A DNA stretch of 11,503 nucleotides from Thermoleophilia bacterium (lineage in GTDB: Bacteria; Actinomycetota; Thermoleophilia; Gaiellales; SKUG01). The position numbers and the translations under genes are program-made. The stretch spans positions 1-11,503 of the forward strand of contig JAOPYW010000077.1 of the NCBI GenBank assembly GCA_025964405.1, given 5' to 3'. Numbering within the stretch: position 1 is the stretch's first letter; the number at the start of each line of letters is the position of its first letter. The notes under the pieces are model-generated. The model searched no databases. It worked only from the letters and a program-made list of their open reading frames with translations, and had not been told where the DNA came from. Shown one piece after another: positions 6,455 to 11,503 of this stretch.

Positions 6455-7267
6455 CTACTCGAATAGCGACAGCACGCTTGCCGCGCTGGAGTGGGCCTGG
6501 GCGAGCATCGCCGTTCCGCTCTGCTGCAGGATCTGCTGCTTCGTGTAGCTGGTCATCTCCTCCGCCATGTCGACGTCACGGATGCGACTCTCGGCAGCCA
6601 TCAGGTTCTCCTGATAGACGCCGAGGGCGCTCGCGACGTGCTCGAGCCGGTTCTGCACCGCACCGTACGTGGCACGCGCGGCACTGACCGCATCGATCGA
6701 CGCGTCGATCGCCGTGATGTTCGCGAGCGCACCGGCGGCCGCGGTCGCGAAACTCGAGATCGCCGTTCCGACCGCAGTGGTCGCGTTCGCCAACGCGACA
6801 CCGAGCGAGTCGGTGCCGTCGGCCCCGACCTGGAGCGTCACGGTGCCGCCCGCCAGGAGCGTGATGCCGTTGTAATTCGACGAACCGATGAGGCGCGTCA
6901 CCTCCGCGTCGAGCTGCGCAACCTCGGCGGTGATCGCCGCCATGCCGGCCACGCTGTTCGTGCCGTTGTTGAACTGCACCGCGAGCTCGCGCACGCGCAG
7001 GAGGATCGAGGAGATCTCCTGCATCGAACCCTCAGCCGTGGAGGCCAGCGAGATGCCATCCTGCACGTTGCGACCCGCCTGCTGCAGGCCCGAGATCTGC
7101 CCGCGCATCTTCTCGGAGATGCCGAGGCCTGCCGCATCGTCTGCGGCGCTGTTGATGCGGAAGCCCGATGACAGCCTCGCCATCGACCGGCTCATGGCGA
7201 GACTGCTGGCCAGGAGCGATCGATGCGCCCCGTACGCCTCGATGTTGCTTGCGATTCGAAGACCCAT
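6455..7267 (-). CDS. fliC: Flagellin (copy 2, 270 aa)
   Basis: Second filament subunit, exactly the same length as copy 1. By hand alignment it differs at about 38 of 270 positions (about 86% identity, no gaps). Residues 32-98 are identical in both, spanning FRINSAADDAAGLGISEKMR to RVRELAVQ. Substitutions cluster at the N-terminus (7-19) and in the short central region (about 145-190), the surface-exposed part of the filament. The C-terminal D0 helix ends SVLSLFE instead of SLFK. Many synonymous base differences in the identical block argue for an old duplication under purifying selection rather than recent gene conversion. ATG 7267 has a strong AGGAG site 7 nt upstream. A hairpin ends 4 nt before that site. 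No sigma28-like promoter is evident upstream, so it may be expressed under a different regime from copy 1. Confidence 0.97.
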   Translation of the reverse strand: MGLRIASNIEAYGAHRSLLASSLAMSRSMARLSSGFRINSAADDAAGLGISEKMRGQISGLQQAGRNVQDGISLASTAEGSMQEISSILLRVRELAVQFNNGTNSVAGMAAITAEVAQLDAEVTRLIGSSNYNGITLLAGGTVTLQVGADGTDSLGVALANATTAVGTAISSFATAAAGALANITAIDASIDAVSAARATYGAVQNRLEHVASALGVYQENLMAAESRIRDVDMAEEMTSYTKQQILQQSGTAMLAQAHSSAASVLSLFE

Positions 7268-7283
7268 CGACCTACTCCTGACT

Positions 7284-7309
7284 GGTGGCGGGACACGCGC
7301 GGTCCCACC
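7284..7309 (-). promoter_or_regulatory. Leader hairpin next to the flagellin 2 ribosome-binding site
   Basis: In the flagellin 2 mRNA, GGTGGGAC (7309-7302) can pair with GTCCC...CCACC (7294-7284) around a 7-nt loop, with a small bulge. The 3' foot of the stem is 4 nt before the AGGAG site. Such placement often modulates ribosome access or mRNA stability. The equivalent position in flagellin 1 lacks it. Confidence 0.4.
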
Positions 7310-7378
7310 GTTCTCCACCAGATCCATCCGGCGGCGCACGGCCGAGCAGTCCACCCCCGGACTCGCGCTCAGCCTCGA

Positions 7379-7410
7379 CGGCGCTGCAATCCAACCAGAT
7401 CACAGCGCCG
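7379..7410. repeat. 8-bp perfect inverted repeat
   Basis: CGGCGCTG (7379-7386) and CAGCGCCG (7403-7410) are perfect inverted repeats separated by 16 nt, about 112 nt upstream of the flagellin 2 start. It could be a regulator-binding dyad or a leader hairpin; there is no U-tract to mark it as a terminator. Confidence 0.45.
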
Positions 7411-7450
7411 TGTCTGCAAACGTCATCGGCGCCATCACGGCTCCCGCCCA

Positions 7451-7466
7451 CCCCCCGTTCGGGGGG
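7451..7466. repeat. C6/G6 hairpin
   Basis: CCCCCCGTTCGGGGGG is a perfect inverted repeat with a GTTC tetraloop (or a 7-bp stem with a 2-nt loop). It lies near the middle of the divergent spacer. On the - strand it runs into further G runs (GGGTGGGCGGG), making a strongly structured patch. No T-run follows in either direction. Confidence 0.5.
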
Positions 7467-7550
7467 CGATTATCACGCCGCCACGCGTATTCGACCGTCC
7501 GCTGCATCGGGGCGCAAACCCAAGGGTGTTGGAAATGTTGCAAGTCAGCC

Positions 7551-7579
7551 TTGCCAGACCGGCAACCCTGTCGTACGTT
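7551..7579 (+). promoter_or_regulatory. Sigma70-like promoter of the zinc-ribbon gene, with overlapping dyad
   Basis: TTGCCA (7551-7556), a 17-nt spacer and TACGTT (7574-7579) fit a vegetative promoter: -35 five of six, -10 keeping TAnnnT. It would give a leader of about 70 nt. TTGCC (7551-7555) and GGCAA (7561-7565) form a short inverted repeat over the -35, a possible operator. Confidence 0.4.
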
Positions 7580-7654
7580 CGTTGTGTAGCACTTACCGCC
7601 ACCGAGACGGCGCACCGAGTGTCCAGTTACTCCCCCTCCTCCCCAAGGACCCCC

Positions 7655-7894
7655 ATGAATTTCAAGATCATCGAGCAGTCCAAGCCGCTCAAGTGGCTCT
7701 GCCCCCATTGCGAGATGGAGATCGAGGCCGAGATGCTCTCGGCGCCCGATCCCGAGCGTGCCTACGTCTGCTTCTTCTGCGGATGGCGCCGGAGCCTCGC
7801 GATGATGGAGTACTACGGATTCGTCCGAGCGGTGACCCCCGCCGACGAGCCCCTCGTCGAGGAGCACGAACGCGTCGGCGACGGCGGCTACTGA
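7655..7894 (+). CDS. Small four-cysteine zinc-ribbon protein (79 aa), unknown function
   Basis: A 79-aa soluble protein with CPHC (16-19) and CFFCGW (39-44), two CxxC knuckles 19 residues apart, as in rubredoxin-like or zinc-ribbon folds that bind one Zn or Fe. The N-terminus is MNFKIIEQSKPLKWL, and the segment between knuckles is acidic (EMEIEAEML). The C-terminal third is acidic and has no membrane segment. ATG 7655 has AAGGA 5 nt upstream, a sigma70-like promoter further up and a strong terminator after the stop, so this is a self-contained single-gene unit. Zinc ribbons of this size are often nucleic-acid or protein-binding adaptors. I do not recognise a named family and cannot assign a role. 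The divergent flagellin may be coincidental. It is a real gene by start signal, codon use and structure. Confidence 0.85.
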   Translation: MNFKIIEQSKPLKWLCPHCEMEIEAEMLSAPDPERAYVCFFCGWRRSLAMMEYYGFVRAVTPADEPLVEEHERVGDGGY

Positions 7895-7943
7895 CCCACC
7901 ACCCGAAACGACTGCCGCGCGGCGACGCGCGCACCGCATTTCC

Positions 7944-7976
7944 CCGGCCCTCACCGACTCGCTCGGTGGGGGCCGG
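7944..7976. terminator. Bidirectional hairpin terminator
   Basis: A 14-bp stem (one T-G wobble) pairs CCGGCCCTCACCGA (7944-7957) with TCGGTGGGGGCCGG (7963-7976) around the 5-nt loop CTCGC. It lies between the converging zinc-ribbon gene (stop 7894) and the dehydrogenase (stop 7996). The flanks are mildly A/T-rich (ATTT before, TATCGATT after) but lack a proper U-tract. It is the strongest stem in the window. Confidence 0.8.
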
Positions 7977-7995
7977 TATCGATTCTGGGGAGCTG

Positions 7996-9291
7996 TCAGC
8001 CGCGGGCTGCGGCCGTGCGGCGGGCGTGCAGCAGGTCGCGCACGTCGGCGCTCGGCTCGACCGCCCGGGCCAGGTCGAGGATGGCGAGCAGCTCCTCGGC
8101 GCTGGGCTCGCCGCCCGGCACGTTGGCGAGCCCGCGCGAACCGGAGGCGCGTGCATCGCGCACGACGGGCTGCACGGCGTTGGCGACGAGGCCGAGCTCG
8201 CGCGCCCCGCGGGTGACATCGAGCTTGACCGCGAAGCGCTGCAGCTTGGCGAGCACGCCCCGCAACGCCGTGTCGTGGTCGGAGAAGCCGCGCACGTCGA
8301 GCCAGTTGGCGACCTTCGACATGCCGCCGCCGTCACGCCAGCGATCCCCGAGCACGGCGAGCACCGCTGGCTCGAGGGCCGCGACGGCTGCGCCGTGGGG
8401 CGCGTCGAACCGCCCCGAGAGCGGGTGGGCCAGGGGGTGCGTGACGATGCTCCCGGCGAGCGTGAGGGCCTGACCGGCCAGCTCGCTCCCCCACCACGCG
8501 CCGAGGAGGGCCTCGAGCCGCTGTTCGCGCGTCGACTTGGCCACGGTGAGCACGAGGGCATGCCGCTGGAGCAGCCGCAGCGCCTGCTCGGCGAGCGCGT
8601 CCGAGGCGATCGTCGCGCGCGACGACAGGCCGGCCTCGAGCGCGTGGCAGAACGCATCGACGAGGCCGACGCCGAGGAGCGACATGGGCGCATCGATCGC
8701 GAGCAGGGGATCGATGATCGCGAGGCGCGGCTCGGCGAGGTCACTCGTGGCGCTCAACTTGCGACCCGACTCGTCGTCGGTGATGACGCTCGTGCCGCTC
8801 GTCTCGCTCCCCGACCCGGGCAGCGTCGGTATCGCGACCACCGGGAGGGCCGCCGTGACCAGCAGCGAGGCATCGCGCAGGCCCGACAGGTGCCGGCGGT
8901 AGGTGGCGTCCTCGGGTGCGTGCTCCACCGCGCGCACGGCGATCGCCTTCGCGACGTCGAGCACGCTGCCCCCGCCGAGCCCGACGACCACGTCGGCGCG
9001 CCAGGCCCGTGCGAGCTGGGCTCCGGCCTCGACCACGGCGACGCTCGGATTGGGGGGCACGCCTTCGAACAGCTCCACCGCGACACCCGCCGCCGCGAGG
9101 TCACCGAGCAGCTGCGCGAGCAGCCCCGATGCGCGGGCGTGGCGGTCGCCGACGACCACGAGGGCCCGGGTGCCGTAGCTCGACGTCCAGTGTCCGGCAC
9201 GGGTCGCGGCGTCGACGCCCGCCTCGATGCGGGTCGACCATGAGAGGTGGAAGCCGGTCAACGTCAGCCGGGTCGACGACCCCAGAACCAC
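7996..9291 (-). CDS. Iron-type (group III) alcohol dehydrogenase family protein
   Basis: An NAD(P)-dependent oxidoreductase of the Fe-ADH fold (FucO, AdhB, butanol and glycerol dehydrogenase relatives). The nucleotide-binding domain has GLGGGSVLDVAKA (104-116) and PTLPGSGSETSGTSVIT (155-171). The metal site is intact: Asp212 and His216 in VDAFCHALEA, His285 in THPLAHP and His299 in APHG, with the usual 14-residue gap between the last two. Substrate specificity is not readable. Family proteins oxidise or reduce alcohols and aldehydes, and maleylacetate reductases share this fold. The start is uncertain. GTG 9291 gives 431 aa, but conserved fold begins only at about residue 14 (FHLSWSTRIEAG), so a start near 9261 (TTG) is possible. 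No strong ribosome site is seen, which fits translational coupling to the upstream 119-aa gene that it overlaps by 28 bp. Confidence 0.9.
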   Translation of the reverse strand: MVLGSSTRLTLTGFHLSWSTRIEAGVDAATRAGHWTSSYGTRALVVVGDRHARASGLLAQLLGDLAAAGVAVELFEGVPPNPSVAVVEAGAQLARAWRADVVVGLGGGSVLDVAKAIAVRAVEHAPEDATYRRHLSGLRDASLLVTAALPVVAIPTLPGSGSETSGTSVITDDESGRKLSATSDLAEPRLAIIDPLLAIDAPMSLLGVGLVDAFCHALEAGLSSRATIASDALAEQALRLLQRHALVLTVAKSTREQRLEALLGAWWGSELAGQALTLAGSIVTHPLAHPLSGRFDAPHGAAVAALEPAVLAVLGDRWRDGGGMSKVANWLDVRGFSDHDTALRGVLAKLQRFAVKLDVTRGARELGLVANAVQPVVRDARASGSRGLANVPGGEPSAEELLAILDLARAVEPSADVRDLLHARRTAAARG

Positions 9292-9623
9292 TCGTTGAGC
9301 GGGTCCTCGAGGTCGCGGCGCAGGAAGGGCTGCGCACCGGCGGAGATGCCGTCCTGCTCAGACGCGACGAGGTCGTCCTCGAGCGCGCCGTTGGCCGCGT
9401 CGAGCGCGTCGTCGATCTCGAAGCCGGAGAAGACGTAGTCGCTCTCGCGCGGCGACGCGAAGTCGCGCTGGGTGAGGTCGCTCGCACGGCCCACGGCCCA
9501 GGAGCCGTCGGCGGGGCGGTGCTCGATCCAGATGAGGATCGAGTCGATGGCCCGCTCGTCGTCGGCGGGCATCGGGATGGTGCGGGTGGCGTACCAGTTC
9601 GTGCGAACGCTGCTCTCGGGCAT
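9264..9623 (-). CDS. Hypothetical protein (119 aa), coupled to the dehydrogenase
   Basis: A soluble 119-aa acidic protein of no family that I recognise. ATG 9623 has AGGAG 9 nt upstream. Notable segments are a hydrophobic strand IDSILIWIEHRP (about 28-39), an acidic alpha-helical stretch EIDDALDAANGALEDDL (about 69-85) and a Trp-rich end LNEWFWGRRPG. There are no cysteine pairs, no signal peptide and no membrane helix. The dehydrogenase frame begins inside its last nine codons (28-bp overlap from GTG 9291), so the two are almost certainly co-transcribed and coupled. Whether it works with the dehydrogenase is not shown by sequence. It is real by start signal and codon use; function unknown. 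Confidence 0.75.
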   Translation of the reverse strand: MPESSVRTNWYATRTIPMPADDERAIDSILIWIEHRPADGSWAVGRASDLTQRDFASPRESDYVFSGFEIDDALDAANGALEDDLVASEQDGISAGAQPFLRRDLEDPLNEWFWGRRPG

Positions 9624-9654
9624 GGGGGCGGGCTCCTCGGTGAAATCGTCGGTG

Positions 9655-9716
9655 GCCTGCTCGACACCGAGCAGGCACTGTGCACGCGATACCCGTTCGC
9701 GGGCCTGCGCGAAACG
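9655..9716 (-). terminator. Two tandem hairpins after the exoprotein gene
   Basis: In the - strand transcript the first stem pairs TTCGCG (9713-9708) with CGCGAA (9701-9696) about 20 nt after the exoprotein stop. The second is a perfect 9-bp GCCTGCTCG/CGAGCAGGC stem (9655-9663 with 9668-9676) and a 4-nt loop. Neither has a T-run. Together they may end or attenuate transcription before the 119-aa gene, whose ATG is about 30 nt beyond. Confidence 0.5.
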
Positions 9717-9733
9717 AGCATGGCGACGATGGC

Positions 9734-11503
9734 TCAGCGACTGGTCGCGATGCGTAGCACGGAGCTGGGGAGCGAGGCGTTCCCGCGGGCGTCGAAGGCG
9801 CGGATGCGCCAGGTGTAGGTCGTGCCGCGGGTGAGCCCCCGCACGACCGGACCGGTGATGGTCGCCGAGGTGCCGAGCCCGGAGACCGTCGCCGCGCGCT
9901 GCCAGGTGCGGCCGACGAGACGTTCGACGCGGTAGGAGGTGACGCGCGCGTTGTCGGTGGAGCGGTTCCAGCGCAGGCGCACGTAGCTGCGAGCCACCGC
10001 GCTCCGCGCCACTCCCGTCACGCGCGCGGGCGCGGAGGTATCAGCACCGGTCGTGCCGGCGCCGACCACGCCCGGGCCGCGGTCACCGTTGACGTCGACT
10101 GCCGCGACCGCGAGCTCGTAGTGGGCGCCGGGCCGCAGGGTCGTGGCGAAGAGCGAGCGCACCGACGAACTGCCGACGTAGCTCCACGGCTCGCTCCCGA
10201 CCCGACCCGAGACCTCGTAGAGGCGGCCCTTGGCTGCCGCCGTCGCGGTCCACGTGAGCTTGAGCGAGGTGCCGCGGCCGCCGACACGCACGGCGCTGAT
10301 CGCGGGCGGCTCGGGCGCGGCGCTCGTGTCGGTCGAGAGGGTCTCGTTGGCCGCGAGGCCGAGCTGCCAGGTCGTGCCGAGGGAGAGCGGCGACCCGGGC
10401 GCCGGGGCGGGATTGAAGTAGGTGTCGCCGTTGCAGTCGTAGACCTCGTCGGCATCCTCCTCCGGGGGCGCCGGGTCAGGGCAGGCCGTGGCGACGAACG
10501 AGGCGCCGCGGGGGCCCTGGTCGTCGTAGCACATGACGTCGACCCCATCGATGCAGTGGCCCGCGCCCGAGGAGGTGGGCGGCTCATCCTGCACGGCGCC
10601 CATCGTGTGGCTCAGTTCGTGGAGCAGGCTGGTCGGCAGCGGCGGGTCGGGTGTCACGCCGTCGCCACGCGTGCCGTACTGCACCGCGAGGCTGCCGATC
10701 GGCGGATTGTTGTTGATGTTGCGTGTCGTGCGCGACACGATCGGATCAGCGGACTTCACCGACTTGAGGAGCGATGAGCGCCGGTAGAGCGTGCCCTGGC
10801 CTGCGTAGCCGGGCAGGAAGTCGGCGTCGTAGTACCCGAGCAGCCGACGCAGGCTCGGCGCGTGCTCGGTGTAGAAGTTCGCGAACTCCGGAGCGTCGCC
10901 ACTCGTCTGCAGGTCCTCGTACATCTGCTCGAAGCCGTTGGCGGCGCTGCGGTAGCTGTCGGCCGTGCCGGGAAGCACGATGCGGCGCACCGTCGGCTGT
11001 CCGTCGGGGTCGCACAGCACACGCATGCGGCGCCGCGTGCCGGGCGCCAGCTCGCCCGCGCGCGTGTCGACGATCGCGGCGGCGTCGTAGAGCGCCTGGC
11101 GCAGCTGCGTCGACACCTCGGTGAAGCGATCGCCGTGCACGTTGGGGGAGCCGCTCGCGTAGTCGCTCGGAAGCAGGTAGATCAACGCGACGTAACGCGT
11201 GCGCGCGGGCGAGGAGCAGATGACGTTCGCGCGCGAACCGACGGCTGCGGCGCGCGACGCGCGGCGGCTCGCCAGCACGGCGGCGGCGTCGGATGGATCG
11301 ACGAGGTCGGGGCCGTGCGTCGTCACCGCTCCGTTCGCGATGCCCGGGAGCACGTAGAGCCCGTCGCCCGTGCGACAGGTCGCGCCCTGTCCGGGCAGCG
11401 ACGCCGTGGTCGCGCAGGTGCCGTCGGCGCGGGCGCGCGGCACCTTCGAGGCGGCGCGACCCAGGCTGCGGGCGGCCGCCGCGTGGTCGGCAGCACGCGC
11501 GTG
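9734..11503 (-). CDS. Secreted zincin-like protein with two fibronectin type III domains (N-terminus outside window)
   Basis: The frame is open to the right edge, so the start and any signal peptide lie beyond it; 589 residues are visible. Numbering here is from the GTG at 11443; another 20 Ala/Arg-rich residues precede it. A metallopeptidase-like part (about 20-360) carries HELSHTMGAVQD (275-286), then GHC (295-297) and DVMCY (302-306), which resembles a metzincin Met-turn. The next recognisable piece is YDCNGDTYFNPAPAPGS. Several cysteines suggest disulfides, as in exported proteins. Two FN3 domains follow (about 380-465 and 472-567) with typical YEVSGRV/YRVERLVG and YELAVAAVD/YTWRIRAFD strands. 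I recall similar HExxH...GHC...DVMCY proteins in actinobacteria. Peptidase activity is inferred; the third zinc ligand is not the canonical metzincin His. Expected location is outside the cell or on the wall. It stops 110 bases before the 119-aa gene. Confidence 0.8.
   Translation of the reverse strand, partial: HARAADHAAAARSLGRAASKVPRARADGTCATTASLPGQGATCRTGDGLYVLPGIANGAVTTHGPDLVDPSDAAAVLASRRASRAAAVGSRANVICSSPARTRYVALIYLLPSDYASGSPNVHGDRFTEVSTQLRQALYDAAAIVDTRAGELAPGTRRRMRVLCDPDGQPTVRRIVLPGTADSYRSAANGFEQMYEDLQTSGDAPEFANFYTEHAPSLRRLLGYYDADFLPGYAGQGTLYRRSSLLKSVKSADPIVSRTTRNINNNPPIGSLAVQYGTRGDGVTPDPPLPTSLLHELSHTMGAVQDEPPTSSGAGHCIDGVDVMCYDDQGPRGASFVATACPDPAPPEEDADEVYDCNGDTYFNPAPAPGSPLSLGTTWQLGLAANETLSTDTSAAPEPPAISAVRVGGRGTSLKLTWTATAAAKGRLYEVSGRVGSEPWSYVGSSSVRSLFATTLRPGAHYELAVAAVDVNGDRGPGVVGAGTTGADTSAPARVTGVARSAVARSYVRLRWNRSTDNARVTSYRVERLVGRTWQRAATVSGLGTSATITGPVVRGLTRGTTYTWRIRAFDARGNASLPSSVLRIATSR

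Larger units (their letters stand above)
7268..7654. other. Divergent intergenic region with several hairpins
   Basis: 387 bases between the divergently transcribed flagellin 2 (-) and zinc-ribbon gene (+), with no convincing ORF of its own. From left to right it contains a leader hairpin touching the flagellin 2 ribosome site (7284-7309), an 8-bp inverted repeat (7379-7410), a C6/G6 hairpin (7451-7466), and a sigma70-like promoter overlapping a small inverted repeat toward the + gene (7551-7579). The - strand promoter for flagellin 2 was not found. Confidence 0.7.

Noticed and set aside
7423..7430. GCCGATGA on the - strand as a sigma28 -10 for flagellin 2
   Set aside because: It matches the -10 well, but no TAAA-like -35 occurs 15-16 nt upstream, where the sequence is GGGC.
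7450..7475. G-quadruplex on the - strand next to the C6/G6 hairpin
   Set aside because: Only three well-separated G-runs are present, and the six-G run is tied up in a perfect hairpin. A three-tier quadruplex with proper loops is not supported.
7285..9243. A 652-codon + strand open frame spanning the spacer, zinc-ribbon gene, terminator and dehydrogenase
   Set aside because: It crosses a strong terminator and runs antisense to a clear Fe-ADH gene. The Arg/Gly/His-rich translation resembles no protein.
1..11503. CRISPR arrays, tRNA/rRNA genes, insertion sequences, prophage or defence genes
   Set aside because: Reading both strands, I found no spaced direct repeats, cloverleaf, transposase, integrase or terminal inverted repeats. 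All large frames are explained by the genes listed.

Overview
The window is a very G+C-rich bacterial chromosomal segment with almost all codons ending in G or C. The gene set suggests a flagellated high-GC actinobacterium, most likely of the Thermoleophilia/Solirubrobacterales kind: compact flagellins, an FtsH with an acidic Pro/Ala tail, and a secreted HExxH protein with FN3 domains of a type I associate with that group. This placement is inferred from gene style only; there is no rRNA or other marker in the window.

Layout, left to right. (1) 1-312 (+): the 3' end of a CorC/HlyC-type (CNNM/CBS) membrane protein gene. It converges through a 9-bp hairpin on (2) ftsH (382-2454, -), a complete membrane-anchored AAA+ zinc protease. 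(3) 2455-2813: ftsH leader, a possible 51-aa basic ORF on the + strand and an 18-bp perfect palindrome. (4) 2814-5294 (-): a penicillin/AHL-acylase-type Ntn hydrolase whose -10 box sits so close to its ATG that the mRNA is probably leaderless. (5) 5388-6200 and 6455-7267 (-): two 270-aa flagellin genes in tandem, about 86% identical. A strong intrinsic terminator follows the left-hand one, and a sigma28-like promoter is visible only for that one. (6) 7268-7654: a hairpin-rich divergent spacer, leading to (7) 7655-7894 (+), a 79-aa four-cysteine zinc-ribbon protein. (8) A 14-bp-stem bidirectional terminator separates it from a leftward group: an iron-type alcohol dehydrogenase (7996-9291) overlapping by 28 bp a 119-aa protein of unknown function (9264-9623), then, after two hairpins, (9) the 3' part of a secreted zincin-like protein with two FN3 domains (9734 to the window edge).

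The genes look like several independent housekeeping or accessory transcription units (proteostasis, cell-surface acylase, motility filament, redox enzyme, exoprotein) rather than one pathway. I see no tRNA, rRNA, CRISPR array, insertion sequence, prophage or defence system. The least understood items are the zinc-ribbon protein, the 119-aa protein, the possible small ORF at 2652-2807 and the unusual zinc-site layout of the exoprotein. I do not see a clear undescribed multi-gene system.
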